Positions 16,503 to 26,788 of a DNA stretch of 64,000 bases are shown in pieces. Source of the DNA: Rufibacter tibetensis (GTDB lineage: Bacteria > Bacteroidota > Bacteroidia > Cytophagales > Hymenobacteraceae). The notes beneath the pieces were generated by a model that had not been told where the DNA came from, did no database searches, and was given only the letters and a program-made list of their open reading frames with translations. The position numbers were made by a program, and so were the translations under genes. The DNA is taken from positions 1,271,001 to 1,335,000 of the forward strand of contig NZ_CP012643.1 of the NCBI RefSeq assembly GCF_001310085.1. Direction: 5' to 3'. Within the stretch, counting starts at the first letter, position 1, and every line of letters begins with the position of its first letter.

Positions 16503-19500
16503 TTATTGCTTCACCACCTTGATGGTAGTGCGTTTCCCACCTTGCCAGATTTCTACAAGGTAGGTTCCAGCAGCAAGTTTGTCGCCGAACTGAACAGATT
16601 TATCAACTTCACTTTTGAACTGCTCAACTTTACGGTTAGTTAGATCACGCACCATCACCTCTGCTGTTTCCCCCTCAGTTCCTTCAAGCACTAGGGTGAA
16701 GTAAGAATTGCTCGGAATTGGATACACCCGAACTTGCGGTTTGCCTGTTTCTATACCCATCGTGGACACTTGGGTACTGGTTACATTACCTGATGTAACA
16801 CTGCCACCAGTGATAGAAATGTTCCCGCCGCTCAAGTTTGTTTTGGCAGAAGAGGTACCCGTCCATTTGCTGGAAAGCAGTAGCCCTCCTTCGTTGGTCC
16901 AAACAGTGAAACTTATTGCATCATTGGCGCCAGTTACCCCCTTATCAGTCATCTCCACCTGCAATGTAAGATTACCTGCTACTGACAATGGGTTCAGCGG
17001 ATTTGTGATATCTACCATGGCAGCTTTGCCTGTGAACACAGCCAGCTTGTTCATCTGGTCAGCTGTGTTAGTTGAAAGTGAGTTCATCACATTCCCTTTC
17101 AGTTGATACACATGGGCAATACCATCAGCCTCCGTTCTGCTGAAGATCACGTTAACACGTCCCTGCAGGTTTTTACCTGATTTATTGTATTTCACATTAG
17201 CGGCAAAATGAATCTTTGCTCCTGCATCAGCTGCATACTGCCCCTTTGAATTTGAGGTGGAAATAGCACCCGCTCCTACTACAAAGTCATTCAAAGGCTT
17301 GGCCACTAACACCGTCACATTATCGGCAGCACTGTTCCTGAAATAAGGACCGTTGTCTACTTCAATACCGATGGTGTAGTCTGCCGCATCGCTGGCTCCG
17401 GTAGTGGTTGCCCAGTTATAGACAGCCGTTCCGGTGAGCTTATCAGCATTATTTACAAGTACTACAGACAACCAGTCAGAAATAGCGGTATTGGTCTCCC
17501 TGTTCACAAAGCGCACCTTAGCCTTACTGATGTCTCCCGGATGAACATCGCCTGCAGCGTCACCCGTAGCAGATATGTCCTGAATGGTAGCGCTTAAGGT
17601 TACAGTTGCACCAGAACAGGTAGCGCAGGATGTGTTTACAAACTGTGACCCTGTAAACGTGATCAGGGCGTCCTCTTGCGTTATGGTCAAGATATTAGGC
17701 ACAAACGTAAGAACATAGTTGCTGCTCAGCGCCAACGTTCCCTGATTAACCGTGTAGGTACCTAGCTCTTCTCCTGCCAAACGCTCCAATGAACCAGTGA
17801 ACGTATCTGTACCTATCAGTGTGCCTTCCACAACAAAGGATAACACTGGGTCTGGATCGCTCCACTGTTTGGTAAGCGGATCTGCCTTAACGGTTATTGC
17901 CGCGGGGTTGATCGTGAGGATGGCAGTTTTAGAAGCAGCTGTATAGTATTTGTTTCCGGCAAAAGCAGCTTCAACGGTATAAACGCCAGCCTCAACCGGT
18001 AGCCCCGCCAGCGTTGTTCCTGCTGCATCTTTGTAAACCAACGTTACTTCTGGTTGCAACCTATCCTCTGACCCATTTACACCATACGCATAGGCAGTAG
18101 CAGAATATGGTTGACCATTATACGTAAAGGTGCCATCTTCCATTTTCAGGGTTGGAATTGCTTTCGTGAAGGTGGTCACTCCAAAGAAAGACAAGTTGGT
18201 AAATCCAGTGGCTGTGGCTACGTAAGGGCTGGCAGTTGTTCCGCTGCCAGTGAGTGTGGCAGCCGTGGTTTCCCAATCTCCGTCTGCATACTTCATTACA
18301 TAAAGCTGCTGCGCAGGATCAAAGGCACTTGCCTGATCAGCCGCATTCCATCCAAACTGGGCAGCTAACATACTTCCTCCCTCTACATCTTCCTTTATAC
18401 TCCATTGCTTGTTCACCACTTTACCTGGCTCCGTAACGGGGTTGTCAAAGGTGTTTTTAACGGTTATAGCAAAGTTATCAAAGGTACCGGTGTTCGTTAA
18501 AGTAACTGGATTGTAGCTGTTGGTTGCCGTACCTATTGGGAAAGTAACTGCCGTAGCTCCTACTGCCCGTTTCAGGACGGCATTTTCAGACATGATGAAG
18601 TAATTGGTCCCAAGTCTTAGATTGGTTGTTTTAGTTGCATCAATTGTACCTCCGTCTGCCACGGTCATCACCACTCTGCCATTGCTGGTTGAAGATGGTG
18701 CGCTGTTCACAGTATTGAATCCAGTACCCAATTTCAAAGTTCCGCTGCTACCAATGTTGAGAGAGATCAGGGAAGATGCGTTGGTAGAAAGAGGCACCAG
18801 ATTAGAATTGGTAGTAGTGGCACTCAGATCCAGCGTACCATCAATATTATAAGTGTAATTACCACCTGGGTTTGCTGTACTGGTTCCAGTAGGGCTAAAA
18901 GAACCCGAAGGATGTACTAATCTTACCGTTTTCCCTTTATTGATAGTGAAGGTAACATTCTCATTAGTGGTATTGCTGACGTGGTTGTAATAGGCAGTGA
19001 AGGCAGCGTTGTTGAAAGAAAGGTCCACATCCTGGTCAAAGGTTACCTGCAACGGGTTCGTATTTCCAGGCACTGGACGCAGGCGGGTAATTCTGGAAGT
19101 CCCTGAACCCGTCCATAACACAGAAGCACAGGCAGGATTGAATTCCATGATGATCAAATCATCAGGATTGCTATTACCCCCAAAAACGCCATCGTTCTGG
19201 AGAAGCACACTTGCTGCCGAACCTGCGCCAATACGCAAGGTCTGCGCATTTGGAGTGGTGTTGTATCCCCCATTACCTTTCAGTACTGCCCCACTTTCTA
19301 TGGTCAGGTTATTGGCATTTTTCAGTCCGTCTACTATTACAGAATGCCCCTCTCTGATGGTTACGTTCACACTGTTCGGTTGAACACCTTTTGCTTGTAA
19401 TACCCAAGTCTTAGTGGAGGCACTATATTTCTCCCAGATAGAGGAAGCATTTGCTCCATTGCCGGTAGTTGCATTTGTCCAGAAGCCTGAACCCGCTGAC

Positions 19501-22500
19501 CTGAACTCCCCATCAATGGGAATACTTGGATCAACAATAGCTATATAACTTTGATGGGCTGTTAAACCTGCTTTGGAAGCTTTTACATAGTAGTAATAAA
19601 CGGTTCCTTTCACGGGCACACCATCTGTTACACTGAAAGCTACTACTTCATCAGTAGATCCTTTTACCGTGCTTACCTTTGTAAAATTCACGTTATCTGT
19701 GCTACGGAACACCTCATACAGCACATCACTCATAGGCCAGCTAAGATTCCAGCTAAGGGTTGTACTGGAAGCTCCTCTCTGAGCCCTGAAGTTAGCCACC
19801 GCTAATTCAGCAGGCACCATATTGTTCAAGGCTGGAAAGGCAGCATTAGGATTCCAGGCACCAAACAGGTTTGTGTTGTCATAATAAAGCGCTGCCTGTG
19901 CATCGGTTAACTGTTTAGACCAGGAAACGCGCTGGCTTACATCCACTAACTCACCGTTATACTTTTTGCTTTTGTATTCTGCATAAGTAATAAGCGAAGT
20001 ATTGGTAGTGGCATTCCAAACCGACCAACCAGCAGGGATAACGGAAGTGCCCATTACCGTATTCAAGAAGACAGTCTTAGACTCTTTCCCTAAATCATTC
20101 TGCCAAGGCCTTCCCAAGGAATAATTAGTTACACCCCGGTTATTGGGGATACGGCAATCCCTGAATACCTCACCATAGGGTTGACCGGCCGGTGTATTGG
20201 CGGCGGTAACATATCCGCCTGAGTTGCCATCAATCCTATCTCTGCCATAGATGATACAGTTATCAAACACTGCAATAGAGCTACCAAATACGAAATCTGT
20301 GTTGCCATCTATGTAACAGTCTTTGAAGTACTGCCGTTTGCCGTCGCCGTTATGCCATACGGTATCCTGACCACTGATGAACCGGCAACCTTTAAATGCG
20401 TTCCGGTCACCCACTACATACAAGGCAAGCGCCTGCGGCCCATCTCCTACGTAACCCGAAGCGTTCTCTACCGTGATGCTCATCATGAAAAAGTCATTGG
20501 CGTTCACAGTAAGAGTGGCAGAAGTATTGGTGCCAAGCGTCACGCCATTCTCTACCTTGCCAGCATAGGAATCCCAACTGATAATGGTATTGGCCGCGCT
20601 TTCCCCGATAAATTGTAGGAAAGGTTTGTTGGAAGGAATGTTTACTTTTTCTACATATTTCCCATTCTTGATATAAATCACATAAGGAGTAGTTCTACCG
20701 GTTGGGGCCGCATTGATAGCTGCCTGTATGCTGGTAAAATTACCCGTACCATCCAGAGCAACTACTGCATCGGCATTGGCCGGTGTATAGACAATAGCCG
20801 CAGCCGTTGTAGTGCCATCAATAGCCAGAGTTGCATTAGCGGCTCCGGTGCTGGAGGCAAGCAGATTACCGCTGTAGGAACCGGCCACAGGCGCATTCAA
20901 CCGCACAAACCGGGTAGCATCAAGGCTGTTATTGGCTGGCGCAAGACTTAAAGAAGTCTGCCATGTTGTTTCATCGGCAGATATTTCAAAACCAGCGGGA
21001 GCCGTTATCTCTACCGATGCTCCCAGATCTGTTCCTTTTACGGTGAAGGTCTTTGCAGCAGAAGGTTTCCCTACCTCTTGGGTAAACGACCCCAAGGTGC
21101 CTGCCAGTGAAACCACAGGAGTCTGGTGCGCCTGAACTGCACCAGAAATGGTGGCCGCTGGTGAATAGTTAAAGGCTTTGTCTACGGTGAAGATGTGATA
21201 GTAATAGGTAGTGCCGGAAGCGAGGGCTGCAATGCTTCCATTATCTGAGAACTGGGTATTCTTCCCTGTGAATACAACTGAGCTATTTGCCCCCATTGTA
21301 TTGCCGGTTACATATACCCCGTTGGCATTGGGCACCGGTGCTGTTGCAGAAGCGCTGCGCACAACCAAGTAACCACCTCCGTCAACCCCACTGGCAGGAG
21401 CCTGCCAGCTTATGGCAATACTATTGGCCGCGCCTTTACTCGCTGGCGAGGTAGCAACATCCGGAGCGGTCATATCAAAGGTACTTCCTTGATAGATTAC
21501 ATAGTCATCAATGTCAAAATAAGGAGACTGCGGATTTTCTACTTTGATACCAGGATAGGTATTGGTAACCGTAACTCCACTCTGCGTAGTCATCACGCCC
21601 TGGAATAATTTCCATTCAGATAATGCAGTACTATGTGAGGTCTCATCCCTCTCGGCAGTGGTGGTACCAGTTCCACCACTCATACCACCTGTAATACTAT
21701 TATAGCCACTCAGGAACAAACTGCCTGCTCCGCTGCTTGCTGGCTTCTTATACCAGAACTGCACCACATATTTGGTACCCGCCTGCAGTGTAGGAGCGAT
21801 TAAAACAGGCGCTAAAAGGTATTTCACGCTGGCACTAGCCCCATTCCAATGCAGTACCTTGGAACCCGTGCGGGCGTTGGTGTTCAGGATTTGAATGGAA
21901 GAAGATGCCTCCCACTTAGTAGTTGAGGTATGGGAGGACACAGTGGAAGAGGAGCCCACTGTCTGGTTTTCAAAACCACCATCTACATCGGGGAAAGCGC
22001 CCAAAAACTGGCTTTCTGGCTCTGGCTCGGGCATAGAAGTTGTACCATTTAATGAAAAACTAACCGACTCGGCTCCCCCTCCTGAAAGCACCAGGGTACC
22101 TGAATATGTTCCGGTAGCCTGCGCATTTAAACGCACTTTGATAGAGGTGGAGGAAACTGTTCCGGCATTTGCTGTCAGGGTTATACTATTCAGCCAGTTG
22201 GTGCCATCAACGGATAATTGGTAATTGGCAGGTGCTGCAATGGAAATGTTACCAGTGAGGTTTGAACCGGAAACCAACAAAGTCTGAGCAGCCGAAGGAG
22301 AACCAATTGCCTGGTTGAAAGTACTGAAAGAACCACTTGCTAATATAGCCGGGTCTTTAGAGGAAGAGAGGGTAGATAAACTATTTAAATAGTTTTCAAG
22401 GTTGGTATAGCCGTTGCTCCCATAGGCATTTCCGTCAGAAGCAAGATTCGGATTCAAGCCATTCTGCTGCTCCCAGGCATCTGGCATGCCATCATTATCT

Positions 22501-23774
22501 GTATCTTGTGGTGCAAGAGTTGATTCAAGTGCCGGCCATCCGCCAACGTCAGCCTGCGAGTCTATGATCCCATTGGTGCTACCCTTTGACCCAGGAGCTG
22601 TATAAGTACCATTCTTCACATGTTCAATAATGCGAACATCTACTGCATCACGTTTAAGTGATGCCCCTGCCTGCTGAAGCACTAATTCATAAGCCTCCGT
22701 GGCTGCATGCGTCACCACATTCCCCCCAATTGGATGTGGCTCAGAAAGCTTCATGGCTGCTTTATCGGCTTCTGAGACGGTACCGTAACTACCGTGAAAT
22801 TGGTTGAACACGCCATACGTCCAGTTGTCACTTGTTGCCCGGGCACTTCCCTCCACAAAATTTCCGTTTATGTAGAACTTGCCCCAAATATTGTATACTT
22901 CTGTGCCCTCTGTATTATTTTTATCAATGGAGAGGATCCGCTCTCTTTTAGAAGAAACAGTAGCTGGACCAGGTTTATAGTAATTATTCACCATGTTCAC
23001 GTTCATGGCTTCTCCCCCGTAGGCACTGTTGTTCCCCCAGTTGTAAAGAACATTATTGCGCAAGTCTACCAAGTCTGTAAGAGCATAGGCCTTTCCCGCC
23101 TCTTCTCCTAACCTGGGATTACGGCTGTCATGGTTAGCCAACAGGTTATGGTGGAATGAAGCGTTCTTGCCGCCCCAAATGCCACCATAGCCATGCGCCT
23201 CTTTCACGTGTACAGAGTTGCGAAGGCTCTCAGAGATGATGCTCCACTGTAAGGTGAAGTTCTCATTCCCGTAAAAGGACACACACTCATCGGTTGACCA
23301 ACTCATGGAGCAATGGTCTACAATGATGCCTTTTCTAAAGCGGCCTCCCAATGCATCTGCCTCCTGTAACGCTTCATCCCCCATCCGGAACCGTAAATAC
23401 CTGATAATGACATTATCCGAATTTACATTAACCGGAAAGTTTTTGATGGTAATCCCATCGCCAGGGGCAGTTTGGCCGGCTATGGTGATGTTACCATTAG
23501 TTATATTCAGATTGGACTGTAAGCTAATCGTTCCTGATACTCTAAAGACAATTGTTCGGGCACCAGATTTACTCACAGCCTCCCGTAGGCTACCTGCGCC
23601 AGAATCATTCAGGTTTGTTACCGCATAAACTGCTCCGCCCCGTCCACCGGTGGTAAACCGACCAAAACCTTCAGCGCCAGGAAACGCCAATTGCTGGGCC
23701 TGTGTGGTAAAGGCAATAGCCATACACAGCAACAAGAGCAACTTGAGTTGTTTACTTAATTGAATTGAAACCAT
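16503..23774 (-). CDS. Giant secreted pectinase: PL1 pectate lyase + CE8 pectinesterase, T9SS-sorted
   Basis: One 2423-residue frame combines two pectin-degrading enzymes. A signal peptide (LLLLLCMAIAFTTQAQ) is followed by a PL1 pectate-lyase helix at about 28-420 (FPGAEGFGRFTTGGRGG, IVDHCSMSWSTDE, NHDSRNPRLG). A calcium-binding type linker contains DTDNDGMPDAWE near 430. Then come an Ig-like domain, a jelly-roll-like region (about 590-750), FN3 and a second Ig-like domain. A CE8 pectinesterase occupies about 995-1315 with GQDTVW, DFVFG and LGRPW. After another FN3 and a filamentous beta region come two MBG-type repeats (about 1875-2031). The end (about 2338-2423, VRVYPIPSNSYFTLVLEG to TYLVEIWQGGK) is a type A T9SS sorting domain. 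The esterase would de-methylate pectin and the lyase would then cleave it. No SusC/D pair is adjacent. Confidence 0.93.
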   Translation of the reverse strand: MVSIQLSKQLKLLLLLCMAIAFTTQAQQLAFPGAEGFGRFTTGGRGGAVYAVTNLNDSGAGSLREAVSKSGARTIVFRVSGTISLQSNLNITNGNITIAGQTAPGDGITIKNFPVNVNSDNVIIRYLRFRMGDEALQEADALGGRFRKGIIVDHCSMSWSTDECVSFYGNENFTLQWSIISESLRNSVHVKEAHGYGGIWGGKNASFHHNLLANHDSRNPRLGEEAGKAYALTDLVDLRNNVLYNWGNNSAYGGEAMNVNMVNNYYKPGPATVSSKRERILSIDKNNTEGTEVYNIWGKFYINGNFVEGSARATSDNWTYGVFNQFHGSYGTVSEADKAAMKLSEPHPIGGNVVTHAATEAYELVLQQAGASLKRDAVDVRIIEHVKNGTYTAPGSKGSTNGIIDSQADVGGWPALESTLAPQDTDNDGMPDAWEQQNGLNPNLASDGNAYGSNGYTNLENYLNSLSTLSSSKDPAILASGSFSTFNQAIGSPSAAQTLLVSGSNLTGNISIAAPANYQLSVDGTNWLNSITLTANAGTVSSTSIKVRLNAQATGTYSGTLVLSGGGAESVSFSLNGTTSMPEPEPESQFLGAFPDVDGGFENQTVGSSSTVSSHTSTTKWEASSSIQILNTNARTGSKVLHWNGASASVKYLLAPVLIAPTLQAGTKYVVQFWYKKPASSGAGSLFLSGYNSITGGMSGGTGTTTAERDETSHSTALSEWKLFQGVMTTQSGVTVTNTYPGIKVENPQSPYFDIDDYVIYQGSTFDMTAPDVATSPASKGAANSIAISWQAPASGVDGGGYLVVRSASATAPVPNANGVYVTGNTMGANSSVVFTGKNTQFSDNGSIAALASGTTYYYHIFTVDKAFNYSPAATISGAVQAHQTPVVSLAGTLGSFTQEVGKPSAAKTFTVKGTDLGASVEITAPAGFEISADETTWQTSLSLAPANNSLDATRFVRLNAPVAGSYSGNLLASSTGAANATLAIDGTTTAAAIVYTPANADAVVALDGTGNFTSIQAAINAAPTGRTTPYVIYIKNGKYVEKVNIPSNKPFLQFIGESAANTIISWDSYAGKVENGVTLGTNTSATLTVNANDFFMMSITVENASGYVGDGPQALALYVVGDRNAFKGCRFISGQDTVWHNGDGKRQYFKDCYIDGNTDFVFGSSIAVFDNCIIYGRDRIDGNSGGYVTAANTPAGQPYGEVFRDCRIPNNRGVTNYSLGRPWQNDLGKESKTVFLNTVMGTSVIPAGWSVWNATTNTSLITYAEYKSKKYNGELVDVSQRVSWSKQLTDAQAALYYDNTNLFGAWNPNAAFPALNNMVPAELAVANFRAQRGASSTTLSWNLSWPMSDVLYEVFRSTDNVNFTKVSTVKGSTDEVVAFSVTDGVPVKGTVYYYYVKASKAGLTAHQSYIAIVDPSIPIDGEFRSAGSGFWTNATTGNGANASSIWEKYSASTKTWVLQAKGVQPNSVNVTIREGHSVIVDGLKNANNLTIESGAVLKGNGGYNTTPNAQTLRIGAGSAASVLLQNDGVFGGNSNPDDLIIMEFNPACASVLWTGSGTSRITRLRPVPGNTNPLQVTFDQDVDLSFNNAAFTAYYNHVSNTTNENVTFTINKGKTVRLVHPSGSFSPTGTSTANPGGNYTYNIDGTLDLSATTTNSNLVPLSTNASSLISLNIGSSGTLKLGTGFNTVNSAPSSTSNGRVVMTVADGGTIDATKTTNLRLGTNYFIMSENAVLKRAVGATAVTFPIGTATNSYNPVTLTNTGTFDNFAITVKNTFDNPVTEPGKVVNKQWSIKEDVEGGSMLAAQFGWNAADQASAFDPAQQLYVMKYADGDWETTAATLTGSGTTASPYVATATGFTNLSFFGVTTFTKAIPTLKMEDGTFTYNGQPYSATAYAYGVNGSEDRLQPEVTLVYKDAAGTTLAGLPVEAGVYTVEAAFAGNKYYTAASKTAILTINPAAITVKADPLTKQWSDPDPVLSFVVEGTLIGTDTFTGSLERLAGEELGTYTVNQGTLALSSNYVLTFVPNILTITQEDALITFTGSQFVNTSCATCSGATVTLSATIQDISATGDAAGDVHPGDISKAKVRFVNRETNTAISDWLSVVLVNNADKLTGTAVYNWATTTGASDAADYTIGIEVDNGPYFRNSAADNVTVLVAKPLNDFVVGAGAISTSNSKGQYAADAGAKIHFAANVKYNKSGKNLQGRVNVIFSRTEADGIAHVYQLKGNVMNSLSTNTADQMNKLAVFTGKAAMVDITNPLNPLSVAGNLTLQVEMTDKGVTGANDAISFTVWTNEGGLLLSSKWTGTSSAKTNLSGGNISITGGSVTSGNVTSTQVSTMGIETGKPQVRVYPIPSNSYFTLVLEGTEGETAEVMVRDLTNRKVEQFKSEVDKSVQFGDKLAAGTYLVEIWQGGKRTTIKVVKQ

Positions 23775-24236
23775 AATCTTTTAAGTGTTTTAATGACATA
23801 TATTCAAAACAGGGCATAGAAGGCCCTTGGCAAAAGAGGTATTTTGCTTTTAGGTGTGAGTAACAGAGGTCTTTACCTTCAGTAAGGACCTATACTGTTG
23901 GCTCTATATTTGAAAAATCAATGGCTTTCTCAGTTCAGCCCATCTCATATAAAAATCAACAGGAAAGTTCTGACCAGATTCCATGCAGATAGGAAGCACT
24001 TATTCTAAAGAAACAGAGGGGATTTGAAGTAATGGAGTAGACAAGGCCATTGGGCCTGGTCCCGCACTGTTGAATGCATAAAGTAGAATTTGTCTCATAT
24101 ACCAGATTATTAAGTTTTTACCTATACTCACTTCCCTATAGAAGCTTTAAAAAATTGTAGAACTTCTTTCAAGCCACTCTCACCTGTACTCCAAATTATC
24201 TTATACCTGACCCAAGCACATCTAGCTACATTTATA

Positions 24237-24256
24237 ATGCACTAACGATTGCGCAA
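24237..24256. promoter_or_regulatory. LacI-family operator candidate 1
   Basis: ATGCACTAACGATTGCGCAA is an imperfect palindrome centred on CG, the usual centre of LacI/GalR-family operators. It shares the block AACGATTGCGCAA with the second site 109 bp away. Confidence 0.45.
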
Positions 24257-24345
24257 TTTCTCACTTAACGAAAACTAGCTTATTAAGCTTTTTAACATGG
24301 TTTTTATCATTTTATGCAAGAAAACCATGCAATCATTTTAAGATA

Positions 24346-24365
24346 TTGTGCAAACGATTGCGCAA
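24346..24365. promoter_or_regulatory. LacI-family operator candidate 2
   Basis: TTGTGCAAACGATTGCGCAA is a 20-bp palindrome with two mismatched pairs, centred on CG. The pairing with site 1 at 109 bp suggests looping or cooperative binding. The likely target is the pectinase gene, whose start is about 575 bp away. Confidence 0.55.
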
Positions 24366-24695
24366 CATTTTACTAATATTAGCAATTAGATACCCTACAA
24401 ACAAGTTTAAATTGCAAAAATTTTAAAAAAAACTCCTATTGATAGAAGTTCCTCAACAGAGAAGAAAGTTAGTAAACCAACTATTCTGATTTCTTAACCT
24501 CAAAGAGCAACTTTGCACGGCTTTCCTCCTCTTATTTTGTTCTGCGCCCTATTTGTATCAATGTATTCCTACACAATATTCTTAATAGTTAAACAACTGC
24601 TGAGAACTTCCTAAAACACAACCGCCTTACCTCCGTTTACTTATCCATAAACATCTGCCTCAGGCACTGGTTTATACCACCTAATCCTGTGAAAC

Positions 24696-25586
24696 ATGAA
24701 GATCGGATATCCTTGCGTGAATGAATCTCTGGACTGTAGCTCAGCCACTACCTTCCGGTTGGCGTCTTACAATGAGGAGCGGCTGGTGCAGACGGTGGAG
24801 AAGAACCTGACTTGCCTGCGCCGGATTTTGGAGTACAACCTGGAGCACGGGTTTCTGTTCTTTAGAATGAGTTCTGAGTTGGTGCCGTTTGCCTCACATG
24901 AAATCAACACTTACAATTGGCAGCAGCACTTCCAGATGACGTTCCGGCGTTTGGGCGATTTCATCAAAAAGCACAACATGCGAATCTCCATGCACCCAGA
25001 CCAGTTTGTGGTGCTCAACTCGCCAGATGAACGTATTGTGCGCAACAGCATTGCGGAACTGGTGTACCAGGGCACAGTGATGGATTTAATGGGGCTGGAC
25101 TCTACGGCCAAGCTGCAGATCCATGCCGGTGGTGTGTACGGCGACAAACCCGCGGCCCTCAAACGCTTTATCCAGACCTACCACACCATGCCCGACAACG
25201 TGAAAGCGCGTCTGGTGGTGGAGAACGATGACCGCCTGTACAGCCTGCGTGATTGCCTGGAACTGAACTCTGAGACCGGGATTCCCATTTTGTTTGACAA
25301 TTTCCACCATGAATGCCTGAACAACGGCGAACCCATGGAAGAGGCGCTGCAACTGGCGGCTGGCACCTGGCATCCAGAAAAAGACGGCGTACTCATGATG
25401 GATTACAGCTCCCAATCGCCGGGAGATAGAAAGGGCAAGCACGTGACCAGCATTGAAACCGATTTGTTTCGGGAGTTTCTCAGCCACTTGAACGGTTTAG
25501 ACGTAGATATCATGTTGGAAATCAAAGACAAAGAAGCCAGTTGCCTGCGCGCGCGCCAGGTATTGGAAGAATTGGCTTTGGTCTGA
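24696..25586 (+). CDS. uvsE: UV DNA damage endonuclease UvsE
   Basis: UvsE (UVDE) nicks DNA 5' of cyclobutane dimers and 6-4 photoproducts, starting an excision pathway independent of UvrABC. The 296 residues form the expected metal-dependent TIM-barrel. It opens MKIGYPCVN, with RMSSELVPFASH, MRISMHPDQFVVLNSP, LQIHAGGVYGDK, LVVENDDR, LFDNFHHE and a final MLEIKDKE; the His, Glu and Asp residues in these motifs are the metal ligands known in the family. It stands alone between two long gaps. The light-exposed, pigmented lifestyle of related genera would fit, but that is inference. Confidence 0.95.
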   Translation: MKIGYPCVNESLDCSSATTFRLASYNEERLVQTVEKNLTCLRRILEYNLEHGFLFFRMSSELVPFASHEINTYNWQQHFQMTFRRLGDFIKKHNMRISMHPDQFVVLNSPDERIVRNSIAELVYQGTVMDLMGLDSTAKLQIHAGGVYGDKPAALKRFIQTYHTMPDNVKARLVVENDDRLYSLRDCLELNSETGIPILFDNFHHECLNNGEPMEEALQLAAGTWHPEKDGVLMMDYSSQSPGDRKGKHVTSIETDLFREFLSHLNGLDVDIMLEIKDKEASCLRARQVLEELALV

Positions 25587-25590
25587 TGCT

Positions 25591-25625
25591 GTTTTTACCC
25601 GGTTTCCTGAAATCAGCCTCAAAAC
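25591..25625. repeat. Dispersed intergenic palindrome, after uvsE
   Basis: TTTTTACCC, GGTTTCCTGAAATCAG and CCTCAAAAC follow the repeat pattern with decayed pairing. It starts 5 bp after the uvsE stop. Confidence 0.5.
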
Positions 25626-25699
25626 GAATTCCATTTTTATAGAAGATACATCCGCCAGCTAACCTTAACCAGAACGCTGACTTAGATTATACATCCCCC

Positions 25700-26713
25700 A
25701 TGAAAATTCTAGTACGGCTCTTACCTTATTGCACCTGCCTTATTATGTCCCTTATCTCCGCCAGTTGCCAGTCAGACGCAGAGTCCACCACCACCCCTAC
25801 CGCAGTCATCAGAAAGAAACTGGTGTTGGAAGGAATTCCCTCGGCCTCAGGAATTGAGCGCGTGGGTGATCAGTACTACGTCATCGGCGATGATTCGCCT
25901 TACCTGTTCACTCTGGACAAGAATTTCAAAGTGGTGAATAAGGTCCAGTTGTTTGAAGCCAGTTCTGTGGTGGAGGGGCGTATTCCTAAACCAGTCAAAC
26001 CAGATCTGGAGGCCATTACCCTGGTGACCCTGGAAGGTGGGCAGCCTTGCCTGCTCATTGTGGGCTCAGGAGCCACTCAGCCCCGAAACACTGGTTTCCT
26101 GGTTCCGGTCACCCGAAGCGGCTTGGGTAAGCCTATCACCATAGACCTAACTCCGCTTTATGACCAATTACGCGCAAACAAAGCGGTTACCGGGCAGGCA
26201 GCGCTTAACATTGAAGGCCTGGCGGCCGATGAAGAATACCTGTACCTCCTGCAGCGGTACGCGCCGGGCGGGCAAAACGTGCTGATCACGTATAACATGG
26301 AGTCCATTACGCCATACCTACTGGGACAGGAAAAAGCGCCTAAACCCTCAGAAGTTAAGAACTGGGCCTTGCCCGATATCTCTCAAATAAAAACAGGGTT
26401 CTCTGGCATGACAACTGCCTTGGGTGGCCGGATGCTCTTCACGGCATCGGCCGAGGAAACCCCAAATGCTGTGCTGGACGGAGAAATCTACGGCAGCTTG
26501 GTGGGCTTGCTACAGGCACATCCGCATGATACTGAAGGACCAGCCAAACCCCAGGTGGCCGTGCCCATCACAGAACAAGACGGAACACTTTACAAAAGCA
26601 AGATTGAGTCCATCTGCATCTCGGGCCAAGACCGAAGCGATCTCACCGCCGTCTGCGTAGCCGATAATGACAATGGCTTTTCTGAACTGGTTGTTGTGAA
26701 ATTCTCCTGGTAA
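25700..26713 (+). CDS. Predicted lipoprotein with beta-propeller-like sequence
   Basis: A 337-residue envelope lipoprotein. The signal peptide ends in the lipobox LISASC with Cys at about residue 23. The body has repeated short beta stretches such as YYVIGDDSPYLFTLDKNFKVV and LNIEGLAADEEYLYLLQRY, reminiscent of SdiA-regulated and esterase-like phytase propellers, in which an acidic motif precedes EAI or EGL. The function is unknown. It stands alone between uvsE and a convergent gene, sharing a 20-bp-stem terminator with the latter. Confidence 0.8.
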   Translation: MKILVRLLPYCTCLIMSLISASCQSDAESTTTPTAVIRKKLVLEGIPSASGIERVGDQYYVIGDDSPYLFTLDKNFKVVNKVQLFEASSVVEGRIPKPVKPDLEAITLVTLEGGQPCLLIVGSGATQPRNTGFLVPVTRSGLGKPITIDLTPLYDQLRANKAVTGQAALNIEGLAADEEYLYLLQRYAPGGQNVLITYNMESITPYLLGQEKAPKPSEVKNWALPDISQIKTGFSGMTTALGGRMLFTASAEETPNAVLDGEIYGSLVGLLQAHPHDTEGPAKPQVAVPITEQDGTLYKSKIESICISGQDRSDLTAVCVADNDNGFSELVVVKFSW

Positions 26714-26726
26714 AGGGAAAACGCCG

Positions 26727-26777
26727 CATAAACGGAAAGGCCTGCAGATGTAACATTTGCAGGCCTTTCCGTTTATG
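26727..26777. terminator. Long bidirectional hairpin
   Basis: A perfect 20-bp stem (26727-26746 with 26758-26777) has an 11-nt loop and a core AAAGGCCTGCA. It separates convergent genes and can end both. Confidence 0.85.
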
Positions 26778-26788
26778 TCAAAATATGA

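Larger units (their letters stand above)
23775..24695. other. Long regulatory intergenic region upstream of the pectinase
   Basis: This 921-bp gene-free region separates the divergent pectinase and uvsE genes and is more AT-rich than its neighbours. It contains two LacI-type operator candidates (24237-24256 and 24346-24365). A TATATTTG at about 23903 points rightward with no gene near it. I see no intact ORF. Confidence 0.6.

Noticed and set aside
24237-24365. LacI-type sites as uvsE control elements
   Set aside because: A carbohydrate-type operator fits the divergent pectinase better than a DNA-repair gene, although distance alone does not decide it.
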